Below, one piece after another: positions 50,618 to 59,350 of a DNA stretch of 64,000 bases. The stretch's first letter is position 1. Each line of letters starts with the position of its first letter. Under the pieces are notes generated by a model. It saw only the letters and a program-made list of their open reading frames with translations, made no database searches and was not told the DNA's origin. Source of the stretch: an uncultured Bacteroidota bacterium (GTDB lineage: Bacteria; Bacteroidota; Bacteroidia; Bacteroidales; F082); assembly GCA_937912115.1 (NCBI GenBank), contig CALDOI010000143.1:1-64000 (forward strand), read 5' to 3'. The position numbers and the translations under genes were made by a program.

Positions 50618-53350
50618 TTACAATTTATCAATTATGGCCGTTGCAATTTCTTTATCGGCATTCATATATACGTTCAAAACATTATTTTTTTTCGATAAGT
50701 CGAACACTTTTAATACGTTGCCAAGTTCTTTCATCTCTGGCAGAAGTGAGTATAACGAATTCTCATAATGCTCAAAAAACTCCTTATTAAATATTGTTGT
50801 ATCATCATCGGGATAAAGAGGAAGATATTTAATATCGGCTTCAACTAAATCCTGAAAAAAATGAGTTCCAAATGAAAGGTCAGGAACATAATCACCACTC
50901 TTTTTGGCAATTTCAATTAGCATCGATGTATTGTTAATCTCTGAATAAGTAACACTTACACCAAGCTTAATATCGCCTCGGCTTCCCCACCTTCCTGGGC
51001 CCATTAAAATAAATTTATCATTCGACAGTAAATCATTAAGTTGGCCAACCGCAATACCAATATTTAAAAGAGCTTGTTGATTTGGTAATTCACCATAGGC
51101 AACAGGGTCGACATAAATAATATGAGTAATCCCCTTTATGGTACCATTTGAGATAAACTTATTCGCAGAGAATACAACGGAATCCGGTTCAATATTTTCG
51201 GGTAACTGTGCAGGTTCACTTCGCTGACCATGACTTTGAGAGCGACATTGTAGCAAATAAAAATCTTTCCCATCATGAGCAAATTCAATATCAACGGGGT
51301 TACCATAAGCCTTTTGCAGAACGGAAAGTATATCTTTTATCTCATTTAAAAAAGCCGTTCGTTTTACTAGTCCTTCAAAATTAACTACAAAACTACTATT
51401 AGAAAAATTTATACCAAGAGGTCTGGCCGGTTGAATATGATTTTCTTTTAAAACAGACACAACTCTGCTAATGGCCGGGTAATCTTTACCGTAGCGTTTA
51501 AGCAGCGAATCTATTTCAATAGTTTCAAAAGATCCTGACTCTAGATTTATTACATCAATAAATTTTGGTGAATACTTAACAACCTCATCAATTGTAACAT
51601 TAACACGAAGTCCGGGCTTACCTGGTGAAAGAAGAATTGGATAATCATTGCTTAACCTATCAACTGCACGGGTTCCTAAACCAGGAACTAGTCGAACAAG
51701 CCCATCCTCAGGAAGAATTCGTGGTGACCATCGATATTCATTTCTGCTAAAAGCAACTCCGGCAAATGAAGGGAAAAAGTAAGGGCCTACTTTTGTGCCT
51801 ACTACTTCCTGTATTAAAATTCCCATTTCTTCACGATAATCGAGAAGATTATTATGAAGTCGGTAGATTATTGGATCGGGGCCAAATATCGAAGCATAAA
51901 CTTCGGCAATAGCATCCATTAACTCAACCAACCGTTCCTCTTTGGTTCCCTTATTTGCTATGAATAAACTCTTGTATTTACCAGCAAAAACTGCTCCAAT
52001 GCGATCCTCAAGCAAACTTGAACTTCGAACCACAAGAGGAACATCGCCAAAATCTTCCAGAGCCATTAAAAGTCCTTTTACAATTTCGGGTGAAAAAGAT
52101 GAATTCTTAAACACTTGCAATACATAAGGGTATTCTTGACGAACCTTACCTATTTCCTTATATTTCTGCTCAACGATTTCCTCCAGATTATTGTATGTCA
52201 TAAAATTCAATAAGGCATCGGATGTTACATACCAGGTAACCGGGGTTTTTATCTTATTAAAAAAATCATATTCCTTTGCTGAGGCTGACAATATTTGCTT
52301 TGCAAGAAACAGCCCTGAACTTTTTCCTCCCAATTGTCCGTGACTATTTGTTGGGTAAATTATGCGGTGAAGCAGGTCTGTAAAGCTATCAACCTCAACA
52401 ACATGTTTTGCAACATCAATAAAATCGGACTGATCTGTTAAAATTCTCCTGATAAGTGCTACTTTAATACTTCTCTCGCGTGAAGCGGTTAGCTCCAACA
52501 TATTAGGAATTAGATGGTGATAACGCTCAATGGCAGAACTAATACTTGCGAGAGTTGAGCCGGAGTCTTCCATAACCTCGGTTAAAAAATCCGATTTATC
52601 CTCTTTCGTCCATCGTTGTATAGAATCTAATATCTTCTTTTCTTCAATATGTTTTCCTGCTACCTCAAATATTTCATATGATAATTCGATCATATTTACA
52701 CCAACCTGACGCTGATATGGCTTATTAATTTCTGAAAAAAGTTTGCCACCTTCGCTTTTAACCAACGGACTAAACCTTTCCAATAAACCATTAGCTTCTG
52801 AAACACCTGTCCAACACAAATAGTTAACCATTTTACGTGATAGCCGTACAAGAAGTTTTGGATCGGTTTGTTTTAACATATCCAACACAGCCCACCAGTC
52901 TTTACGTTGATCAGACTTTTGGTGTTCTTCAAATATTGATTTTAATTGCTGATGAAGAATTTGAAGGCCAATTCTTTCGGCAATATTATCAATTAAACGC
53001 CGCTCTTCTTTTAAAAATGGACCTTCGTCGGCCATGGGTCTTTCATCAATATAATATACCAGAATAGTTCCAACCATTTCATCCTGAACAAATATATCTG
53101 ACTTCAATACCCATTTGGTTTCCTTAAAGTTTTTTGATTGAAAACTATTTGAAAATGCTATAACCTTTACAACACAAATATCTGGAAACTGAAATCCTGG
53201 AGGGATTGATTTGATAATTCCTTCCCAAACCTCAGTATTAATAACAGAAGTTCTATTCAATAACTCTTGAATTTCATACAAACAATTAAGCTCTTTAGCT
53301 CTTTCCCTTAGCTCAACTATAATTTTATCTAAAGGTTCATTATCACTCAT
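50618..53350 (-). CDS. PEP/pyruvate-binding (PPDK_N) protein with GAF-like N-terminus and novel C-terminal domain
   Basis: VVRSSSLLEDRIGAVFAGKYKS, MGILIQEVVGTKVG, PVDIEFAHDG, LLQCRS; C-terminal GPGRWGSRGDIKLGVSVTYSEINN...GTHFFQDL. Confidence 0.85.
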   Translation of the reverse strand: MSDNEPLDKIIVELRERAKELNCLYEIQELLNRTSVINTEVWEGIIKSIPPGFQFPDICVVKVIAFSNSFQSKNFKETKWVLKSDIFVQDEMVGTILVYYIDERPMADEGPFLKEERRLIDNIAERIGLQILHQQLKSIFEEHQKSDQRKDWWAVLDMLKQTDPKLLVRLSRKMVNYLCWTGVSEANGLLERFSPLVKSEGGKLFSEINKPYQRQVGVNMIELSYEIFEVAGKHIEEKKILDSIQRWTKEDKSDFLTEVMEDSGSTLASISSAIERYHHLIPNMLELTASRERSIKVALIRRILTDQSDFIDVAKHVVEVDSFTDLLHRIIYPTNSHGQLGGKSSGLFLAKQILSASAKEYDFFNKIKTPVTWYVTSDALLNFMTYNNLEEIVEQKYKEIGKVRQEYPYVLQVFKNSSFSPEIVKGLLMALEDFGDVPLVVRSSSLLEDRIGAVFAGKYKSLFIANKGTKEERLVELMDAIAEVYASIFGPDPIIYRLHNNLLDYREEMGILIQEVVGTKVGPYFFPSFAGVAFSRNEYRWSPRILPEDGLVRLVPGLGTRAVDRLSNDYPILLSPGKPGLRVNVTIDEVVKYSPKFIDVINLESGSFETIEIDSLLKRYGKDYPAISRVVSVLKENHIQPARPLGINFSNSSFVVNFEGLVKRTAFLNEIKDILSVLQKAYGNPVDIEFAHDGKDFYLLQCRSQSHGQRSEPAQLPENIEPDSVVFSANKFISNGTIKGITHIIYVDPVAYGELPNQQALLNIGIAVGQLNDLLSNDKFILMGPGRWGSRGDIKLGVSVTYSEINNTSMLIEIAKKSGDYVPDLSFGTHFFQDLVEADIKYLPLYPDDDTTIFNKEFFEHYENSLYSLLPEMKELGNVLKVFDLSKKNNVLNVYMNADKEIATAIIDKL

Positions 53351-53354
53351 ATCA

Positions 53355-55091
53355 TTATAATGATTTATTGATTAACCCACGACCACTTTTCCCATCAACC
53401 TTTACGCTGATTGGATTTTTTATGCGTACATGACGAATTAAGTCTGTTTCAAATTCAGATGGTTGATTTTCCAACCATTCCCAATCAATTGGAAACTCAC
53501 CTGAATAGGGTATTGAGAAATACATAACTCCAAATCCGGTAATATTATGAAAGAAGTGCGAACCCTGACTTAATTCGGAATTCATCCCTTCGAGCGGAGC
53601 TTCAACAATAACCTTTGCCCCTGAGATTTGCCCCCAATTAACAGGAATACCGGCCCATGGGTCAGAAGTTCCCCACCTACCATAACCTATCAATAAATAA
53701 GGTTTTTCATCATTAGCAAGTCTTCTGTTTACTTCCTCCAATTCCGTTGCAACTTTATAAGTTATTGCCGCATCAAATTTGTTAGTTTTTAGATAAACGA
53801 TGTCACACAAGCCAGCATTAACGCCATTACCGAGCACAAAAGGTGATGAACAAAAAACCTTGTCACTTTTTAATTCGTCAGAAGTTACTTCAACTTCCAC
53901 ATTCGATACAACCATTGGCCTTACCTGCAAGAAACCCAAACGATGTGGTTTATCATTATTAAAAGTCATTGCAAATTCTATTTCTACCGGATCCCCCACT
54001 GAATCCTCACAAACCTTAAGAATATCTTTAACTATATCAACAAGAGGAATATCATTCAACCTAAGAATAGGTGCAAAAGTTAGTACTCGTGGACCATTTT
54101 TTCCTATGCCGGTTATAATTCTGCCAGATTTGGAATCCAGGGTTGAAGAAACATATTTTAATGTCCTATCGTTTTCGGCAATTGTTATATTTTCATTTAC
54201 CAGATATTCTGCTTCACTTACCGGATCATATGTAGGTGATTTTCCCATATTTACAGCCCAAAAGGTATTTTGAGTATTTTTAAGCATATCTGAAATCCCT
54301 CCAAAAGGGGGTTCTGACTTAGGGTAGCTTGGAGAAAATGACCATGACAATCCTCCATCAACAATGGTTTTACCAAGCCCCAAAGCAAGACTAACAGTAC
54401 CATCTTCCGGATCGGCATTGCCAAATGCATAATAATTATATGAACGCGCAACACCGGATAACTCTGGATAATATCTTGATTCATGACGTTGACCAATAAC
54501 TTCCTGAATTATAACGGCCATCTTTTCATCTTTGGTATTGTGTTTTGTTGCGAGCATGTAATCTTTGGCCGATTTAAAATATGTAGAAGCAAAAACAAAT
54601 TTTATACCTTCAACAAGCTTGTTAAATCTGGTAGTAGTATCCGGCTGGTTGTTAGGAGTCATTTTTGTTCCATAAATTCCGGCAAAAGGTTCATGTAACG
54701 AATCTTCCAGTATACTTGACGATCGTATTGCCAGTGGTGTATTTATCTGAGAAATAAGGGATCTCAAATCTCCCAGGATTTCAAATGGAAGGCTGGCTTT
54801 TTGAAAGGCATGAGCAATTCTTTCATCTGTAGAGTTTGAAAGGGCAATATTATATAAGTCATTCCTTTTCATAAAATCATCGAACACATCAGAACGAATT
54901 ACTGTCATTGAAGGAATATCGAGTGTTATTCCTTTATAATTGTTCATGTCAATATTATTGCGTAGTACATCATTAATTTCAATAAGGCCGGTTGCCTTAC
55001 CGCCAAATGATCCTGTACCAATACAAGTTATACGGTTTTCCGGATTTATAAAACTACTTCTTCCCAGTGCTACTATATTATTGTTATCCAT
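53355..55091 (-). CDS. PEP/pyruvate-binding (PPDK_N) protein, minimal form, with novel C-terminal domain
   Basis: AIRSSSILEDSLHEPFAGIYGT, MAVIIQEVIGQ, PVEIEFAM, FLQVRPM; C-terminal GYGRWGTSDPWAGIPVNWGQISG...GSHFFHNI. Confidence 0.85.
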   Translation of the reverse strand: MDNNNIVALGRSSFINPENRITCIGTGSFGGKATGLIEINDVLRNNIDMNNYKGITLDIPSMTVIRSDVFDDFMKRNDLYNIALSNSTDERIAHAFQKASLPFEILGDLRSLISQINTPLAIRSSSILEDSLHEPFAGIYGTKMTPNNQPDTTTRFNKLVEGIKFVFASTYFKSAKDYMLATKHNTKDEKMAVIIQEVIGQRHESRYYPELSGVARSYNYYAFGNADPEDGTVSLALGLGKTIVDGGLSWSFSPSYPKSEPPFGGISDMLKNTQNTFWAVNMGKSPTYDPVSEAEYLVNENITIAENDRTLKYVSSTLDSKSGRIITGIGKNGPRVLTFAPILRLNDIPLVDIVKDILKVCEDSVGDPVEIEFAMTFNNDKPHRLGFLQVRPMVVSNVEVEVTSDELKSDKVFCSSPFVLGNGVNAGLCDIVYLKTNKFDAAITYKVATELEEVNRRLANDEKPYLLIGYGRWGTSDPWAGIPVNWGQISGAKVIVEAPLEGMNSELSQGSHFFHNITGFGVMYFSIPYSGEFPIDWEWLENQPSEFETDLIRHVRIKNPISVKVDGKSGRGLINKSL

Positions 55092-55109
55092 TTCTTTTTG
55101 ATATTAAAA

Positions 55110-56396
55110 CTAAACCCAACCCCTATCATGACAAGCATTTGCAACTCTATCAACCGAAATTACATAAGCTGCATCTCGCATGCACAGGTCATTATCTCTT
55201 GCAAAATCACTAACTGCTATATATGCAGATGTCATTTTTATATCCAGTTTACTTAATACTTCATCTTTTTCCCAATAATAATTCATATTACTCTGTACCT
55301 GCTCAAAATAACTGCAAATAACACCACCTGCACTTGCCAAAAAATCGGGTATTAGGAATATATTTCTATTCTCAATAATTTCTGAAGCATCTGGTGTTGT
55401 AGGACCATTAGCACCTTCAGCCAGTATCTTAACCCTTGAACTTATACTTTCAACATTATCGATGGTTATTTGATTTTCAATTGCGGCAGGGATTAATATA
55501 TCTACCTCTTGCTCAAGCCATGCTGCTCCATCAAGCACTTCATATCCAAGATCTATGGCTTTTTGTTTCATTATCCCTCCAAATTTATCAGTAATTGAAC
55601 GGAGTTCGATAAGATCTATTCCTGCTTCTTTTTTATATGCATAGCTTTTCTGATCTGAATGATCCCAGGTTGAAACACATATCACCTTACCCCCCATTTG
55701 ATTATATAACTCGAAAGCGTATTGCGCTACTCTTCCAAATCCCTGCAAACTGGCAATTGTATCCGAAGGTCTAATATTTAATTCTTTAAGAGCTTCCCTA
55801 ACTGCTATAATTACTCCATAACCGGTAGCTTCTTCACGACCTAGAGAACCACCCATACCAACCGGTTTTCCGGTAAAAGCCCCCGGAGCTCTATTGCCCG
55901 AGATAACCTCATATTCATCAAGCATCCAAAGCATATGCTGAGCATTAGTCATAATATCGGGAGCAGGAATATCAACATTTGGGCCTATGATTTTATACAC
56001 TTGTCGTACCCAACCACGGCACAATCTTTCTTGCTCAGTATCGCTTAAATTATGAGGGTCGCATATTACACCTCCCTTGCCTCCTCCGAGCGGAAGATCA
56101 GCAACAGCGGTTTTCCATGTCATCCACATGGATAATGCCCTAACAGCATCTACAGTTTCCTGAGGATGAAACCTAAGACCTCCCTCAACGGGACCACGGG
56201 CATCATTATGCTGTATTCGATAACCCTTGAAAACTTTTACAGAGCCATCATCAAGCTTAACAGGAATTAAAAAATGATGTTCGTGTAAGGGGTTTCTTAA
56301 TAGTTCGCGGGTAGCCTGATCAAGGTCAAGCTTATCAGCTGCACGATCAAATTGTTTTTGCGCTTCAAAAAATGGATTATAGGAATTGATACTCAT
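55110..56396 (-). CDS. gdhA: Glu/Leu/Phe/Val dehydrogenase (glutamate dehydrogenase)
   Basis: GPVEGGLRFHPQ, KTAVADLPLGGGKGGV, DIPAPDIMTN, ILIPAAIENQIT, ANGPTTPDA. Confidence 0.95.
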   Translation of the reverse strand: MSINSYNPFFEAQKQFDRAADKLDLDQATRELLRNPLHEHHFLIPVKLDDGSVKVFKGYRIQHNDARGPVEGGLRFHPQETVDAVRALSMWMTWKTAVADLPLGGGKGGVICDPHNLSDTEQERLCRGWVRQVYKIIGPNVDIPAPDIMTNAQHMLWMLDEYEVISGNRAPGAFTGKPVGMGGSLGREEATGYGVIIAVREALKELNIRPSDTIASLQGFGRVAQYAFELYNQMGGKVICVSTWDHSDQKSYAYKKEAGIDLIELRSITDKFGGIMKQKAIDLGYEVLDGAAWLEQEVDILIPAAIENQITIDNVESISSRVKILAEGANGPTTPDASEIIENRNIFLIPDFLASAGGVICSYFEQVQSNMNYYWEKDEVLSKLDIKMTSAYIAVSDFARDNDLCMRDAAYVISVDRVANACHDRGWV

Positions 56397-56521
56397 GTCG
56401 TCAGATAATTATAATATTCTTACATACACATACTTAAGAGAATTTAATTATCTTAAGCATAATATGTAAAATTATTAATTATCTGATTAAAAGTAAGTGT
56501 GAAAGAGTAATATTTTAATAG

Positions 56522-57160
56522 TTATGAACATCCACAATTACCATGGCCTTTACCACGTAATTCGGCTGGATTTCCACAACTTGGGCAATCATCTTCATAT
56601 GCATGTTCATGTGTATTTTTTTCTGTTGAACAAGATTCGGAATCCGAACTCTTGCTTGCACAACCGCAGCCTGACCCACACCCTCCCGTGGGAGCTAAAT
56701 CTGCTTCGGTAATCTCACGTACATTATGTACTTTTCCACTTACATATAATCCACTTCCGGCAAGTTTATGGTTAAAATCCATTTGTACATTTTCCGGATG
56801 AATATCAATTACTCTGCCCGAAACAACATTACCATTATTATCAAGCATCGAAATATCGTTTCCTAAATATAGTAAATCCTCCTTAAGCACACCATTAATC
56901 ATAAATGCCTCTTTTGAAACCTCCACTAGTAGATCATCACGATATTCGCCAAATGATTCATTGGCTTTAAGTGAAAATTCAAAATTGTCGCCTGCTTGCA
57001 AACCAATCATATGGGTTTCAAAACCCGGAATAAGTGTCTTATTACCAAAAATCAATAGTCTTGGGTTACTATCATCAGCGAATTCAATCATTTCACCTTT
57101 ATTATCATTAGTAAGTATCTTATATGAAACCTGTGCTGCTGAATTATTTGATATTTTCAT
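56522..57160 (-). CDS. slyD: FKBP-type SlyD-like peptidyl-prolyl isomerase with Cys/His-rich tail
   Basis: FGNKTLIPGFETHMIGLQAGDNFEFSLKANESFGEY; C-terminal GGCGSGCGCASKSSDSESCSTEKNTHEHAYEDDCPSCGNPAELRGKGHGNCGCS. Confidence 0.9.
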   Translation of the reverse strand: MKISNNSAAQVSYKILTNDNKGEMIEFADDSNPRLLIFGNKTLIPGFETHMIGLQAGDNFEFSLKANESFGEYRDDLLVEVSKEAFMINGVLKEDLLYLGNDISMLDNNGNVVSGRVIDIHPENVQMDFNHKLAGSGLYVSGKVHNVREITEADLAPTGGCGSGCGCASKSSDSESCSTEKNTHEHAYEDDCPSCGNPAELRGKGHGNCGCS

Positions 57161-57205
57161 AATTTATATTTTTGAATATTGAATCTGTTCATTTCATTGT
57201 CGTTG

Positions 57206-57213
57206 CAAAAATA
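57206..57213 (-). promoter_or_regulatory. Bacteroidetes -7 element (TATTTTTG) for slyD
   Basis: CAAAAATA on + strand. Confidence 0.4.
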
Positions 57214-57542
57214 AACATTATCTTTTATTTAGAATAAATTTAAATAATGTTTTTATTGTTTCTTTGAAAATTCAAAAATAACATTTGGCTTTATATTCAA
57301 ATCATATCTTTCAATCAACCTCAAATATTGCTAATTACCAAACTATCTTTGGATTACAAAAAGATATTAAATTTTACCGTAAATAATATTAGTATGTAAT
57401 TATAAAATATAGATCAAATACTACTTCTAAATTTGTTTTTTGGCTTAGTAAAAACTCAATACAATCAACCAATTCAATAGTTTTTTTTTCTATTATTGTA
57501 GGGATATTACGAGAAAACCAAATAAATTAAAAAATATATAAT

Positions 57543-58415
57543 ATGTATGAGTTAATGTCATTTAAAGTGAAATGCCCTATGTGTGGTGATTCACTGATGA
57601 ATCATGATCAATTAATTGATAATGAATCAAGCATTAAATTAGATATCGAAGTTGCTAATAAAAAAGGTGCCATTAACCTTAGTTCAATATATGGAAGCTA
57701 TAATTATAAAGCCAACATCGAGTTAATTCCTGATGAGGTTGTTAAGTTCTTTTGTACTCATTGTAAGGCGCAAATAATTTCAGATTCAAATTGCTTAACA
57801 TGCACGGCTCCAATGATCCCGTTTTATCTTCACATGGGGGGCAAGGTAAGTATCTGCTCAAGAACAGGTTGTAAAGATCATAAAGTAGAATTTGACAACC
57901 TGTCAATTGCACTTAACAAACTTTATCAAGAGTACGGTGTTGGTGCTGAACATTCTAACTTTGAAGGAGAGCGTATTTTAAAAAAGAAAGTTATTAAGAA
58001 AAAAGATCCTGACGAAAAGAAAGAAATTATTAATTCAGGTACATTCTTACAAACTTATTGCCCACACTGCAAGAAGAGTTTAATTGAAGATGGAATGCTC
58101 AAGGTAAAAATACTCAATGGCGAAGAAGGATATCTTATGTTGAGTCCATATTTAAACGTATTCTCCTCAAAATCAACAGTATTTCTACCCGAAGATAAAA
58201 CCATTAAAAATGTTACCTGTCCACATTGTGATAAAACTTTAATTTCGGAAAATAGAGAGTGTGGGAAATGTGGTTCTCCTGTTGCTAAAATTGCAGTTAG
58301 TGCACGAACCAAGTTGCTCGACTTTTATTTATGTACCAAAAAAGGGTGCAAGTGGCACGGTCTAAGTGAAGAGGATCTTTTCGACATTCGTCTCGATGAC
58401 AGTGATGAATGGTAG
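57543..58415 (+). CDS. Cys-rich protein with two tandem zinc-ribbon modules
   Basis: KCPMCG..FFCTHCKA..CLTCTAPM..CSRTGCKDHK, then YCPHCKK..TCPHCDK..CGKCGSPV..YLCTKKGCKWHG. Confidence 0.85.
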   Translation: MYELMSFKVKCPMCGDSLMNHDQLIDNESSIKLDIEVANKKGAINLSSIYGSYNYKANIELIPDEVVKFFCTHCKAQIISDSNCLTCTAPMIPFYLHMGGKVSICSRTGCKDHKVEFDNLSIALNKLYQEYGVGAEHSNFEGERILKKKVIKKKDPDEKKEIINSGTFLQTYCPHCKKSLIEDGMLKVKILNGEEGYLMLSPYLNVFSSKSTVFLPEDKTIKNVTCPHCDKTLISENRECGKCGSPVAKIAVSARTKLLDFYLCTKKGCKWHGLSEEDLFDIRLDDSDEW

Positions 58416-58464
58416 ATAATAAGTTTCAGATTTCATTAACTAATAACAAAACTAATTTTTACTT

Positions 58465-59289
58465 ATGTTTCAAATAGTTAGAAAACAAGAAATGGCTAAA
58501 GGTACTATTATCAGATTTGATATTAGTGCACCTAAAATTGCAAAAAAAATAAAACCTGGCCAGTTTATAATTCTTAGAGTTAATGAAACTGGAGAAAGAA
58601 TCCCGTTAACAGTTGCCGACAAAGACAGCTTTGCCGGGATAATTACAATCATTTTTCAGGTAGTTGGCAAAACAACTGCCTTGATGAGATCACTAAATGC
58701 TGGTGATATTATAAAAGATGTTGTTGGACCTTTAGGTAAAGCAGCTGAAATAGAGAAAACTGGTACAGTTATTATGGTTGGGGGTGGCACCGGAGTAGCA
58801 ATACTTCACCACATTGCAAAAGCATATCATGAAGCCGGAAACCATGTTATTGGCATTATTGGAGCACAGAATAAGGAAATGCTTATTCTCGAAAATGAAA
58901 TGCGGAATATTTGTGACGAATTAGTGATAACTACTGATGATGGGAGTCTGGGGAAACAAGGGTTTGTTACCGGACCATTGAAAACATACTTAAGCGAGAG
59001 GTACGATATAAAACTTGTATATGCTATCGGGCCAATAATTATGATGAAGAATATTACTAAACTAACCAAACAGTTTAATATACCAACAATTGTAAGTCTT
59101 AATCCGGTTATGATTGATGGTACCGGAATGTGTGGCGGATGTAGAGTAAAAGTAGGCAATGAAACCAGTTTTGCTTGTGTTGACGGACCCGACTTTGATG
59201 GACATAAAGTAGATTTCGATGAATTACAAAACCGAAATTCAATTTACCTCAAAGATGAAAAAGATTCATTATTATTTTCCATAAGATAA
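58465..59289 (+). CDS. sulfide/dihydroorotate dehydrogenase-like FAD/NAD-binding subunit (NfnA-like)
   Basis: KPGQFIILRVNETGERIPLTVAD, GGGTGVAILHHIAKAYHEAGNHVIGIIGAQNK, GMCGGCRVKVGNETSFACVDGPDFDGHKVDF. Confidence 0.93.
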   Translation: MFQIVRKQEMAKGTIIRFDISAPKIAKKIKPGQFIILRVNETGERIPLTVADKDSFAGIITIIFQVVGKTTALMRSLNAGDIIKDVVGPLGKAAEIEKTGTVIMVGGGTGVAILHHIAKAYHEAGNHVIGIIGAQNKEMLILENEMRNICDELVITTDDGSLGKQGFVTGPLKTYLSERYDIKLVYAIGPIIMMKNITKLTKQFNIPTIVSLNPVMIDGTGMCGGCRVKVGNETSFACVDGPDFDGHKVDFDELQNRNSIYLKDEKDSLLFSIR

Positions 59290-59350
59290 CTTGCTCATAA
59301 TAATCCATTACTTGAAATAAAATAACTAGTAAACATCAATACGCAATACT

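Noticed and set aside
53800-54273. 157-aa + strand ORF inside the minimal PPDK_N gene
   Set aside because: Antisense shadow ORF of a convincing CDS; Ser/Thr-rich translation typical of reverse-frame artefacts.
44441-55091. Ordinary PEP synthase or PPDK genes
   Set aside because: ATP-binding motifs are present but I could not find the catalytic-His swivel motif or the PEP-binding barrel motifs in any of the three; kept as a finding instead.
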